A stretch of DNA of 64,000 nucleotides, from the NCBI GenBank assembly GCA_024707385.1, contig JANPZW010000013.1:567465-631464 (forward strand), written 5' to 3'. Below, in pieces: positions 17,880-26,455 of the stretch. A program made the position numbers and the translations under genes. The DNA comes from Cellvibrionaceae bacterium. Lineage in GTDB: Bacteria; Pseudomonadota; Gammaproteobacteria; Pseudomonadales; Cellvibrionaceae. A model generated the notes under the pieces. That model was not told the DNA's origin. It saw only the letters and a list, made by a program, of their open reading frames with translations, and ran no database searches. Within the stretch, counting starts at the first letter, position 1. Each line of letters begins with the position of its first letter.

Positions 17880-19352
17880 TTATTGCCAATTTTTCCGCTG
17901 CGGATTCGTCCAGGGCGCCACACACATCACACAATCATTGCCGTAGAAATAGCGTTTCGCTCCTTCGTCGTTGTAAATCCAGTAGCGAATCCAGGCAATG
18001 ATCGCCGGGGTTTCCACGCCGCCTTGCACACCGTTCACCACGTTCTGGATATAACCATGATTTGCGCCTTGCACGGTGCCGAAAAAGGTCTGCACACGCG
18101 AGGCTTCATAACTTGGCGCCATCCAGGAGCGGCCATCGCTCATCACGTCCTGAGTGCCGCCCAGCATTAACACTGGCGAGTGCAAATCACCGGTCGCGCT
18201 GTGGCCGTGGATCGCAACAACAGTTGCAATAGCAGGATGGCCGCCAATTTCAATGGAGCCTGTGCCGCCTACGGAATAACCCATCGCCGTCGCTTTATCC
18301 ACGAGGAGTTTGCCCTGGAAAGGACTGCCCGCCACGGAATTCTGCGCGATGAGCCAATCCAGTCCGTTCGTCATGCGCTGACGCGTTACGGCGTCGCCAG
18401 GACCGCCAGTGAGCTGGCGACTGATGATCACAAAACCGTGAGAGGCAATGCGCTGCAGCAAATTGCTCATCTGCGACACTTCCATACCTGTACCGGGACC
18501 AAAAATAATCGGCGCGTGGAGGAAGCCATTTTCGCCGAGCGTTCTCGGACGAATAATGGTGTAGGAACCATCCGGCCCGGTACTGGTTTGGGTCATCACA
18601 GGGAACGGCCCCATGGCCGAATAATCGCTGACTGGCGGCAGCGGCGAATCCGGCACTTGCGGCGCGACAAATTCGCCACCATCGGCACTGTAAATGGCAA
18701 AGCCGGAAATGGTGGCGTTATCAATTTGCGAGGTCAGTGTAATCGTTAAGGATTCGTCGGCCACCATTATTCCGGGCACCGTTACGTCGTAGGCGACGTC
18801 GTGTCCCACTTCAGCGAAGAGATCAAAATTCTCCAGCACCGGCTGCCCTTCTACCGTAACGCTAAATTGTCGTGCGCCTGCTGCAGAGTGGAACATTTCA
18901 ACGAAATGCAGTTTTAAATCGTATGTCGCGTTGGTGACGGGAATTTCGTAGGTGACATTGCCGTAGCGCTCTGTCTGATACAAAGCAGCGGTCGCAGCGC
19001 CGGAAATAGGATCCGTAGTCGAGCTGGCCGAGCCGCTCGATGCAAAGCGATCCGCATTGTATTCAACACCGCTCATGGTCACTGCCTGCCCACCGGCATT
19101 TACCGCGTACACCAAAGCCGCATTAGGCGAAATCCCGCCCGAACTTGAGCTGGACGATGAACTGCTCGATGACGAACTGCTGGAGCTACTTGAAGATGAA
19201 CTGCTGGAAGACGAGGAAGAGCTGCTGGAACTGCTGGAAGATGAACTGCTGCTGGCCACCTGCCCATTATTACCGCCACAACCAGCGAGCGTCGCGGCGC
19301 CGGCCAATAAGGCCAACACCAGTGCACGATTGTATACCTTGGGGTTTTTCAT
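17880..19352 (-). CDS. Poly-serine lipoprotein: malectin-like module plus alpha/beta hydrolase
   Basis: The start MKNPKVYNRALVL is chosen because it yields a lipoprotein signal with lipobox LAGC. A serine tract of nearly 50 residues follows. Next is a malectin/carbohydrate-binding-like beta module (about 85-220; YAVNAGGQAV, ADRFASSGS, YDLKLHFVEMF). The C-terminal alpha/beta hydrolase has nucleophile motif GYSVGG, a late His in GANHGY and PIIFGPGTG near its start. That resembles chlorophyllase, dienelactone-hydrolase or cutinase-like esterases. A surface-anchored ester hydrolase acting on plant-wall or polyester substrates is inferred. The DNA uses mixed Ser codons across the tract. Confidence 0.8.
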   Translation of the reverse strand: MKNPKVYNRALVLALLAGAATLAGCGGNNGQVASSSSSSSSSSSSSSSSSSSSSSSSSSSSSSSSSSSSSSGGISPNAALVYAVNAGGQAVTMSGVEYNADRFASSGSASSTTDPISGAATAALYQTERYGNVTYEIPVTNATYDLKLHFVEMFHSAAGARQFSVTVEGQPVLENFDLFAEVGHDVAYDVTVPGIMVADESLTITLTSQIDNATISGFAIYSADGGEFVAPQVPDSPLPPVSDYSAMGPFPVMTQTSTGPDGSYTIIRPRTLGENGFLHAPIIFGPGTGMEVSQMSNLLQRIASHGFVIISRQLTGGPGDAVTRQRMTNGLDWLIAQNSVAGSPFQGKLLVDKATAMGYSVGGTGSIEIGGHPAIATVVAIHGHSATGDLHSPVLMLGGTQDVMSDGRSWMAPSYEASRVQTFFGTVQGANHGYIQNVVNGVQGGVETPAIIAWIRYWIYNDEGAKRYFYGNDCVMCVAPWTNPQRKNWQ

Positions 19353-19634
19353 TGATCTACACTCCATAATTATTATGTTGAAGACGAGGCGGCAGGAGGC
19401 CACCAATAATTCCCCTGCTGAAATGATATTTTGGTATTCCGCGAAGATAGAATTTCCATCTTTATTCGCAAGGTTCGCCCGCCAAAAAAAGCGTGACTGG
19501 GTTAACAATTAAACACCCATATTATCTTATGATAATATTTAGCCACTTTAGCAGACACGATTTAAACCAAGAATCAACCCGTTCACATGTTTTAACGACC
19601 AAGGCTTTATGCAAGCTTGGCCCAAGGAATTCCT
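19353..19634. promoter_or_regulatory. Divergent intergenic region between the poly-Ser hydrolase and map
   Basis: About 280 AT-rich bases carrying promoters for both directions. ACCCATATTATCTTATGATAATATTTAG near 19511-19541 is the strongest AT-rich stretch and contains the inverted pair TATTATC/GATAATA. No known operator is recognised. Confidence 0.4.
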
Positions 19635-20381
19635 ATGACGATTGAAACGCAAGCAGACATAGACGGACTGAAAAAAATTGGCCGCATAGTGGCCCTGGTA
19701 CTGCAGCGTATGCTCTCAGCAGCCGAACCAGGCATGACGACTCGCGAGCTTGATCAAATCGGCGAGCGATTATTAGCGCAATATGGTGCGCAATCTGCGC
19801 CGAAATTAACCTACGGTTTTCCCGGTAGCACTTGCATCAGCATTAATGAGCAAGCCGCGCACGGCATTCCCGGCGATCGTATTATTCAGCCGGGAGATGT
19901 TTTGAATGTGGATGTCTCCGCAGAGCTGGGCGGATATTTTGCCGATACCGGCGGCACCGTTATTGTCCCACCGACAACGCCCGTGAAAACCCGCCTATGC
20001 CACGCCACCCGCACGGCGCTCACTGAAGCCATGAAGAGTGCAAGGGCCGGCCGGCCGTTAAATGGAATTGGTGCTGCCATTGAGCGAACAGCTAAAACCT
20101 ACGGTTTTCGAATTATTGAAAATCTCGGCAGCCACGGCGTCGGGCGCGCCTTACATGAAGAGCCTGAACATATCGCCGGGTATTTTGATCCCACGGATCG
20201 GCGCATTCTCGAAGAAGGAATGGTTATCACCATCGAACCCTTTCTTTCAACCAAAAGTCGTATGGTGGAAGAGGAAGCTGATGGCTGGACATTATCTGGA
20301 ATGAAAGGAAATTTTTCCGCTCAATACGAACACACCATGATCATCACCAAAGGTGCGCCAATTGTGGTGACGCTGCATTAA
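19635..20381 (+). CDS. map: Methionine aminopeptidase, type I
   Basis: Removes N-terminal Met from new proteins. The five metal ligands of the pita-bread fold are present: Asp in LNVDVSAELGG, Asp in YFADTGG, His in GSHGVGRALHE, Glu in ITIEPF and Glu in QYEHTMII. ATG at 19635 (MTIETQ) follows GGAATTC; an upstream in-frame start adds six residues but lacks a better ribosome site. About 248 residues, a normal type Ia length, without a zinc-finger extension. It is not next to rpsB or glnD, so it may be a second, paralogous copy. Confidence 0.92.
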   Translation: MTIETQADIDGLKKIGRIVALVLQRMLSAAEPGMTTRELDQIGERLLAQYGAQSAPKLTYGFPGSTCISINEQAAHGIPGDRIIQPGDVLNVDVSAELGGYFADTGGTVIVPPTTPVKTRLCHATRTALTEAMKSARAGRPLNGIGAAIERTAKTYGFRIIENLGSHGVGRALHEEPEHIAGYFDPTDRRILEEGMVITIEPFLSTKSRMVEEEADGWTLSGMKGNFSAQYEHTMIITKGAPIVVTLH

Positions 20382-20445
20382 AGATGGCTTCCGCCATCCC
20401 CGATCAACTGTGCAGGTATTTAAGCGTTGAGACTTAAAGGAAAAG

Positions 20446-20727
20446 TTGCACTCGCCGCCAGAGCCAAAGGCTCCGCATTCGCGTAATACATTACCATGGG
20501 ATTATGGCTCTCATTTTTTATTCTCGATCTTTTTGTTCTGGCTGTGGGTTATTCGCTGGGGTGGAGCGGAGTGGCTGGAAGGAACTCTCAAATCCGGATT
20601 TCTTATCAGCTATGCGGCCCCCACCTGGACCACCGAGGGCATTAAATTTTTCGCGTGGATTTCACTTATTGCCAGCGTTATTTGGTTTGTAATTGGAATT
20701 TTTGAGCCGTCCTTACGATTGATATAG
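20446..20727 (+). CDS. Small membrane protein (93 residues)
   Basis: Two hydrophobic segments, FLFSIFLFWLWVI and FFAWISLIASVIWFVIGIF, separated by a charged and aromatic loop. I do not recognise a family. No in-frame ATG precedes the first membrane segment. TTG at 20446, nine bases after AAAGGAAAAG, is the best start. It ends at a shared bidirectional terminator. Moderate confidence that it is expressed. Confidence 0.55.
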   Translation: MHSPPEPKAPHSRNTLPWDYGSHFLFSIFLFWLWVIRWGGAEWLEGTLKSGFLISYAAPTWTTEGIKFFAWISLIASVIWFVIGIFEPSLRLI

Positions 20728-20761
20728 GATCGACCAAATCACGCCGACAATTCATAATCAG

Positions 20762-20792
20762 GAGCCCATCTCTGAATCTTCAAGATGGGCTC
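20762..20792. terminator. Bidirectional terminator between the small membrane protein gene and ddh
   Basis: GAGCCCATCT/AGATGGGCTC, a perfect 10-bp stem, sits in the 74-base gap between converging genes, with T-rich sequence on the plus side. Confidence 0.75.
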
Positions 20793-20801
20793 TGATCTTT
20801 C

Positions 20802-21779
20802 TTACAACAATTCTTTACGCAATTCTGCACCCGATTTCGGCGAGAGATAGGCAAAGGGAATATCCAATACCGTCTTTGCGCCAGTAAATCCTTCCTGAGC
20901 GTATTTATAGGCTGCCCGGGCGTAGGCGACTAACACACTCGCGGTAAATTCTGGATTACTGCCAAGCTTGATGGAGAACTCCATTAACTGAGTGGTAGCG
21001 TCACCGGTTTTGCCGCTGCGAAATACATGACCGCCATGGGGCATAGCAGCGTGATCGCGTTTTAATTCGTCTTCCGTAATAAAGGTGACGGTGGTGTCGT
21101 AGTCGGCAAAATAATTCGGCATATTCACAATGGCTTCACGAATCTCCGCTTGATCGGCGCCCTCTTCTGCCACCACAAAACAATCGCGTTTGTGTTTTTC
21201 ACGCGTTGTTAACGCAGGGGTTTCACCCGCGCGCACTTGGGATAAAGCCGCTGCTGAAGGAACCGTATATTGCACACCCGCTTTTACACCGGCCACGCGA
21301 CGAATCGCATCGGAGTGCCCTTGGCTGACACCGGTGCCCCAAAAGGTATAGTCCGTCCCTTCCGGCAAAATAGCCTGACCCAAAAGACGATTAAGCGAAA
21401 ACAGACCCGGATCCCAACCCGTGGAAATGACGCTGACATTACCGCCCGCAACGGCTTGTGTATTAACGCGCTCGAAATATTCGGGTATTTTGGCGTGAGT
21501 GTCGTAGCTGTCGACCGTATTAAAATGACGGGCGAAGGCCGGCCCTTGTTCCGGCAGATCGGTCGCCGAACCGCCGCACAGGATCATCACGTCGATCAGG
21601 TCTTTAAATGATTGAATATCATCAATGGAATAGACCTTGGCCTGACTTGGCACACTCGCCGGATCGCGGCGACTGAAAACGCCAACCAACGTCATATCGC
21701 GATTTTGCGCTACAGCCAATTCAACACCACGCCCGAGATTGCCGTAACCAATAATGCCAATGCGAATAGGAGTGCCCAT
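20802..21779 (-). CDS. ddh: meso-Diaminopimelate D-dehydrogenase
   Basis: NADPH-dependent enzyme interconverting tetrahydrodipicolinate plus ammonia and meso-DAP, a one-step branch of lysine and peptidoglycan precursor synthesis. The N-terminal nucleotide site reads IGIIGYGNLGRGVE. Substrate-binding segments STGWDPGLFS, WGTGVSQGHSDAIRRV and MPHGGHVFR match the family, and the 325-residue length is normal. Most gammaproteobacteria rely on the succinylase route, so Ddh is patchily distributed. It stands alone and converges on the small membrane protein. Confidence 0.9.
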   Translation of the reverse strand: MGTPIRIGIIGYGNLGRGVELAVAQNRDMTLVGVFSRRDPASVPSQAKVYSIDDIQSFKDLIDVMILCGGSATDLPEQGPAFARHFNTVDSYDTHAKIPEYFERVNTQAVAGGNVSVISTGWDPGLFSLNRLLGQAILPEGTDYTFWGTGVSQGHSDAIRRVAGVKAGVQYTVPSAAALSQVRAGETPALTTREKHKRDCFVVAEEGADQAEIREAIVNMPNYFADYDTTVTFITEDELKRDHAAMPHGGHVFRSGKTGDATTQLMEFSIKLGSNPEFTASVLVAYARAAYKYAQEGFTGAKTVLDIPFAYLSPKSGAELRKELL

Positions 21780-21959
21780 ATTTCAATACGACCTTATGCG
21801 AACCAAAATGGGGCATATTATACGCAACTGGCGAATGTGTGTCGGGACATCAGCATCCAACTAATGGGAAGGTTCGGCCGAGGACAGAGCAAAACCACAA
21901 GAGCGATCTAAAGGCCAGATAGAAGCGGCGGTCAGGGAGCACTCCACCGCTCCCAAAAG

Positions 21960-22333
21960 CTATAACGCAAAAAAGAAAAACAGGCTCAAAACGATCAGAG
22001 GAAGACTGGAGATTAGAAAGGTAATAAGAATAATTTTTGACGCCGTTCGAAACCAAGGTGGAACAAATTTATAGGCCTCCGTCAGGCCGCGTTTTTTACC
22101 ACTTTGGGGAAAGCCAGCCAGACGCATAAACATAACCGTTCTAATGTACCCAAACGAAAATCCAGTAAAAATTTCGATTTCTGCACGAGAGAAATATGGC
22201 TCTTTGAAAAAGTCTGCAGCAATCTTTTTGGGACAAAAATATGCATGACGAAAATACACGCCAAGCACACCATAGAAGCGGCCCACAAAAAGACGCCGAC
22301 TTTAAACAAAAAGCCGATTAACCCTACCGACAT
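21960..22333 (-). pseudogene. Small membrane protein, frameshifted paralogue of the next gene upstream
   Basis: Read with one extra T in the T5 run (22207-22211 on the plus strand), this gives about 124 residues. It aligns end to end with the neighbour at 22475-22870. Shared blocks are MVC, HIxVPK, LLxTxFKxPxFS, RTVMFMRxxGFPxSGKKRGLT and PxWFRxxSK. Three hydrophobic segments, probably inner membrane. Without the correction it is two overlapping fragments. ATG at 22333 matches the paralogue's start exactly. As the second copy after a LysM/glycine-zipper gene, it could be a duplicated immunity protein; this is inference. Confidence 0.65.
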
Positions 22334-22474
22334 AGAATCCATATCTAGCCAAGAATTGTTCTTTGGGACATTGTGCTAGCACATTGCCAGATATTGGTTT
22401 TCAACAAACCGAACAACTCCACCAACTCTCCGCGCCGAATTTTCGCGCAAGCCTGGAATGGAACTTCACCAACA

Positions 22475-22870
22475 TCAACAAGGCCCATGAACTACACAAT
22501 AGCCGAAATAAAGATACGGGATTAACGCAAACATCGGCGCACTGGCCAGTATAAATACTCCAACTACAACTTTCGACACCAAACGAAACCATGACGGTGC
22601 TAGTTGATAAGCCTGAGTCAACCCTCTTTTTTTCCCGCTGTTTGGAAATCCGACTATGCGCATAAACATCACCGTTCTCATGAACATAAATGGAAACGCC
22701 GAGAAAATAGCCACCTCTCCAGCGGAGAAATGTGGCGGCTTAAAATACGTTTTAAGCAAGGATTTAGGCACCAAGATGTGAATAAAGAATGTTGCAGCCA
22801 CGCATACCATACAGATGGTGAGCAGAATCGCCCACCCATAAAAGACCTTTAACAAAATCTCTAACGACAT
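22475..22870 (-). CDS. Small membrane protein, putative immunity protein
   Basis: 131 residues, three hydrophobic segments (ILLTICMVCVAATFFIHIL, a middle one, VVVGVFILASAPMFALIPYLYF). A cytosolic-looking block in the middle contains GFPNSGKKRGLTQAYQ. No known family is recognised. Its start overlaps the last 10 bases of the LysM-protein gene, so the two are translated together. A diverged duplicate follows downstream. Effector-then-immunity order, tight overlap and duplication fit an immunity role, which sequence alone cannot prove. Confidence 0.65.
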   Translation of the reverse strand: MSLEILLKVFYGWAILLTICMVCVAATFFIHILVPKSLLKTYFKPPHFSAGEVAIFSAFPFMFMRTVMFMRIVGFPNSGKKRGLTQAYQLAPSWFRLVSKVVVGVFILASAPMFALIPYLYFGYCVVHGPC

Positions 22871-23883
22871 ATTTTGTCCACACCCAATCCAGACACAAAG
22901 TCAACTTCACTTCCAGAGGTCGTATAAGCTTTACGCGCAAACTTACCGCTACCATAACTAGCCGCTGCACTGCCTGCAGCCAATACCAGCGCTGTGCCCC
23001 ATCCCACCGGATTAGAAACAAGAAAGAGGCCTATGGCATAACCTGCAGCTAGGCCAATCGCTGTACTTGTTACCGATTCCACAAATATCTCATTTTTCTG
23101 CTGCCTACTTTCTTCATCCGCAATTTGCATACATGAAGCCGCCACACCAACACCCGCCAATACATAGCCGCCGTGCTGACCATAACTGGCCAAGCGCTTT
23201 AGTCGATCTGCATGGCGAACAACATTGGCAGTCGCAGGAATACCGCCCCCACGGGCGATACGTATGGCCTCGTGCGATGTTTTATTACCAAATAGCCAGT
23301 TCTCAATCGGTCCCATATTGTTCTTAAACTGATTGAGAAGCACTCTGCGTTTATAATCGTACTGACCTTTAGTGATAGCGCCGGATTTGTATTCGGCGTA
23401 GAGATCGCTGATCTGCTCGACCAAACGCACGTTACCACCACTGAGCAAATTGCCCTGGGTGCCCGCAACAACACTGCCCGGAATCACTAGATAATTCGAA
23501 TTCTGCGCCAGCCAACTCAGCATCCAAAAATCCAACTCATCCCGCGCGGGGACATCGTTTAGGACAAAACTCTCCGGGCCGAAGTCGGCCGGGCACATGG
23601 CAGCGGAGGGCTGTACGAATGGATTGGTAAAAGGTTGAATCGGCGAGCTCGGTGCAGACTGTATTGCCGTCGCTGGCGCAGGCACCGCCATCAAACGCAG
23701 CAAAGAGCCGACGCGGATCAGATGAGGGTCTTTAATATGAGGGTTGAGCGCCATTATCTGCTTGAGATAAACCGAATAGTTCGAGCTGCGTGCACCCACA
23801 CCGTAGAACTTGGCCATGATCAGTGACAGGCTGTCACCGGCTTTGATGCGGTATTCGAAATAGTCAGGGGCTGATTGGGTCAT
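22861..23883 (-). CDS. LysM-domain protein with C-terminal glycine-zipper membrane region
   Basis: 340 residues. A LysM module (about 8-66; YRIKAGDSLSLIMAKFYGV) would bind peptidoglycan. After a proline-rich linker comes a mostly helical middle part. The last hundred residues are hydrophobic and small-residue rich (AGVGVAASCMQ, AIGLAAGYAIGLFLVSNPVGWG, AAGSAAASYGSGK), as in glycine-zipper, membrane-inserting proteins. There is no signal peptide. LysM at the N-terminus without a Sec signal, plus a membrane-active C-terminus, resembles some secreted antibacterial effectors. The gene overlaps a small membrane protein by 10 bases, and AT-richness suggests acquisition. Confidence 0.75.
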   Translation of the reverse strand: MTQSAPDYFEYRIKAGDSLSLIMAKFYGVGARSSNYSVYLKQIMALNPHIKDPHLIRVGSLLRLMAVPAPATAIQSAPSSPIQPFTNPFVQPSAAMCPADFGPESFVLNDVPARDELDFWMLSWLAQNSNYLVIPGSVVAGTQGNLLSGGNVRLVEQISDLYAEYKSGAITKGQYDYKRRVLLNQFKNNMGPIENWLFGNKTSHEAIRIARGGGIPATANVVRHADRLKRLASYGQHGGYVLAGVGVAASCMQIADEESRQQKNEIFVESVTSTAIGLAAGYAIGLFLVSNPVGWGTALVLAAGSAAASYGSGKFARKAYTTSGSEVDFVSGLGVDKICR

Positions 23884-23994
23884 AAAAACTCCTTTTTATT
23901 GATGGACAGTTCCTTAAGGGAGCGCACAGTTTATTCACGATGCATGGGTGAGGCAATCCACCTCACCCATTTCGGTTTAACCGCTCGTCGTCGA

Positions 23995-25482
23995 CTACGC
24001 CAAATACCTCGCCGCCAAATGCCGCTGAAAATACGCAGGATTCAAGGCTTTACCTGTTGCCGCGCGAATTAATTCATCGGTACTCAAGGTGCTGGCCTTC
24101 TGCCAGATATTCGTTTTCAACCACGCGAATAATTCGCTCAAGTCACCGCGTTGAATTTTATCGCGCAGGCCGTTGATGGAGCGCTCTGCGGTGGCGAAGA
24201 GTTGTGCGGCGTACATGGCGCCGAGAGTGTAGGAGGGGAAATAGCCGAATGCGCCGCCGGTCCAGTGGATGTCCTGCATGCAGCCATTGCGATAATTATC
24301 TTTGGTGGAAAGGCCGAGGTAGGATTGCATTTTCTGATCCCAGAGCTCGGGGATATCGCTCACTTCTATATCGCCTTGAATTAATGCGCGCTCAATTTCG
24401 TAGCGCAAAATTACGTGGGCCGGATAAGTCACTTCATCCGCATCGACGCGGATATAACCGCGTTTCATACGCGTATTGAAACTGGCGATATTGTCCACGG
24501 AAAATGCAGGATCATCCTCGCGTCCCAAAATACGCGCCGCCAGTGGTGCGAGTTGCTGGGTAAATTCGCCACTGCGCGCCAATTGCATTTCAAAGAATAA
24601 ACTCTGCGATTCATGCACACCCATGGAACGCGCTTCGCCCACGGGGAGGCCCGCCCACTGTACTGGCAGATTCTGCTCGTAGCGGGCGTGGCCGGTTTCG
24701 TGGATCACACCGAGCAGCGCCGTCATAAAATCCGCTTCGTCGTAGCGGGTGGTGATGCGCACATCGGTGGGCACACCACCGCAGAAAGGGTGGGAGCTGA
24801 CATCCAGACGGCCGTGGTCGAAATCAAATCCCAATAATTTCATCGCCTCCAGCCCCAACTGTTTCTGTCGCTCAACGGGGAACGGACCTTCGGGGGTCAG
24901 GTAGGTGCGGCTGCCCTGTTTTTCTTCCACCGCACGAATCATGTCCGGCAGCCAGGTTTTCACCTGTTGAAATAAAAGGTCCAGCTGCGCGCAGATCATG
25001 CCCGGTTCATACAGATCCAGCAGCGCGTCGTAAGTGCTGAGGCCCGAGCTTTCCGCGCGCACCGCGGCCTCTTCCCGCGCAAGGCTCACCACCTCGCGCA
25101 AATTCGGCGCAAAACCCTGCCAGTCGTTATTTTTGCGCTGCTCCCGCCAAGCGTGTTCGCACTTGGAGGCGGCAAGGGATTTGGCTTCGACAAGCCGCGC
25201 CGGCAATACCGTCGCCTGCCGCCAGCGCCGCTCCATCGCCCGCAGACTGGTTTGCTGATCGGCAGACAGCGGCTCCCCGGCCGCACTGGCAAACCACTCG
25301 CCCAATTGCGGCGCGGTCGCCAGTTCGTGCATCAGCACCGCGAGCTCCGCCATGGCCTCGCCGCGCGCCTGATTGCCGCCCTTCGGCATCATGGCCGCCT
25401 GGTCCCAGCCGCAAATGGCATCCAGGTGTGCAAGGCGGGAAAGTTTGCGGAAATGGGTCTCGAGCTTGTCGTAGTGGGTCAT
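23995..25482 (-). CDS. Metallocarboxypeptidase, peptidase family M32
   Basis: 495 residues, the normal length for Taq-type carboxypeptidases that trim C-terminal residues from peptides in the cytosol. The zinc motif is HETGH in GVIHETGHARYEQN, with the second-shell GMHES-like MGVHESQSLFFE. Other family blocks are DVRITTRYDE, the RVDADEVTYPAH segment with its Glu ligand, and GAFGYFPSYTLGAMYAAQ. No signal peptide, no obvious operon partner. Confidence 0.93.
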   Translation of the reverse strand: MTHYDKLETHFRKLSRLAHLDAICGWDQAAMMPKGGNQARGEAMAELAVLMHELATAPQLGEWFASAAGEPLSADQQTSLRAMERRWRQATVLPARLVEAKSLAASKCEHAWREQRKNNDWQGFAPNLREVVSLAREEAAVRAESSGLSTYDALLDLYEPGMICAQLDLLFQQVKTWLPDMIRAVEEKQGSRTYLTPEGPFPVERQKQLGLEAMKLLGFDFDHGRLDVSSHPFCGGVPTDVRITTRYDEADFMTALLGVIHETGHARYEQNLPVQWAGLPVGEARSMGVHESQSLFFEMQLARSGEFTQQLAPLAARILGREDDPAFSVDNIASFNTRMKRGYIRVDADEVTYPAHVILRYEIERALIQGDIEVSDIPELWDQKMQSYLGLSTKDNYRNGCMQDIHWTGGAFGYFPSYTLGAMYAAQLFATAERSINGLRDKIQRGDLSELFAWLKTNIWQKASTLSTDELIRAATGKALNPAYFQRHLAARYLA

Positions 25483-25582
25483 GGGAGGCGGCCTTGAGTG
25501 GTTGAGGTTAGCGGTGAAGAACCATGGCTGGCGAGGGTCGATTATGAATAGCTGGCACTCGATTTTCGATGCCGTACAAGAA

Positions 25583-25831
25583 TCAATGCTCCTGCGAGCG
25601 TCGCATCAGTGCGTTGATCAGTAGCAGGCCGACACCAAAGACCATGCTTATGACGGCAGGAATAGACAGATCGATGCCGATTTTTACATCGATCACCCAC
25701 AACAGAACCGCCGCCACAAGCAACCCGTGCCCGGCAATTTCCAGCGGCCGGAGATTGCGATTGCCGGCGCGATAGAAATGGCCGTCGTCCCGATTAATCT
25801 CGGCGCGCCAGTTGTGCCATCTCTGTTTCAT
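25583..25831 (-). CDS. Small two-helix membrane protein
   Basis: 82 residues. A basic N-terminal part (KQRWHNWRAEINRDDGHFYRAGNRNL) is followed by two hydrophobic helices, LLVAAVLLWVIDVKIGIDL and IPAVISMVFGVGLLLINALM. I do not recognise the family. It lies downstream of the cytochrome c5 gene but beyond that gene's terminator, so it may be transcribed separately. Confidence 0.6.
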   Translation of the reverse strand: MKQRWHNWRAEINRDDGHFYRAGNRNLRPLEIAGHGLLVAAVLLWVIDVKIGIDLSIPAVISMVFGVGLLLINALMRRSQEH

Positions 25832-25850
25832 CTCGGTAAATCCCGGTCAT

Positions 25851-25874
25851 AAAAAAACCGCCCGAAGGCGGTTT
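25851..25874 (-). terminator. Terminator of the cytochrome c gene
   Basis: AAACCGCC-CGAA-GGCGGTTT hairpin with an A-run on the plus strand, hence a T-run on the minus strand, 15-40 bases beyond the cytochrome stop. Confidence 0.85.
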
Positions 25875-25891
25875 CCGTTTGCAGGCGATGC

Positions 25892-26308
25892 TTATTTGGA
25901 GTGATCCAGCATGTAATCGACCGCGTGTTTGATTTCATCGTCGCTGCAGTCCATGCACAGGCCTTTTGCCGGCATGGCGTTGAAGCCTTTGATCGCGTGT
26001 TCGTAAAGCCCGTCTTTGCCGTGCGCGGCCAGGCGGGTGGACCATATTGCGGCGTCACCGGTCTTGGGAGCGCCGGCGGCGCCGGTGGCATGACAGGTGA
26101 AGCACTTGGTGGAATAGACCTGTTCGCCGTTGCGCGGCTCGCCGGAGCTGGCGACGACGGCGGCAGCGCAAGGATCGCCGGCCATGCAGACTTCGCCTAC
26201 GGGCTTGGTACGGTCGGCTGCGGATTCGACGGCGGCACCCACGCTCAGGGCAAAGCCGGCAAGAACAGCCGCAAGACCAAAACTTTTGATAGATGACAAG
26301 ACGTTCAC
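25892..26308 (-). CDS. Cytochrome c5-like c-type cytochrome
   Basis: 138 residues with a Sec signal (cut after SVGAA, about residue 26). One heme site CFTCH, an axial-Met segment GFNAMPAKG and a second Cys pair CMDC near the end are the pattern of gammaproteobacterial cytochrome c5. A periplasmic single-heme electron carrier, probably between the bc1 complex and terminal oxidases or reductases. It has its own terminator. Confidence 0.9.
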   Translation of the reverse strand: MNVLSSIKSFGLAAVLAGFALSVGAAVESAADRTKPVGEVCMAGDPCAAAVVASSGEPRNGEQVYSTKCFTCHATGAAGAPKTGDAAIWSTRLAAHGKDGLYEHAIKGFNAMPAKGLCMDCSDDEIKHAVDYMLDHSK

Positions 26309-26455
26309 AGGAGTCTCCTCGGGATGATGGATAAAAACGGTGAAAAAGTGGCGGGCGGATTATACGCCTTAGCTCGTGCTTTGATACGTGGAATTGGATG
26401 AATTTACGCCTGCTGCTCGGGGCGATCGTATCTGCCCGAACGATGCGGTACTGAT

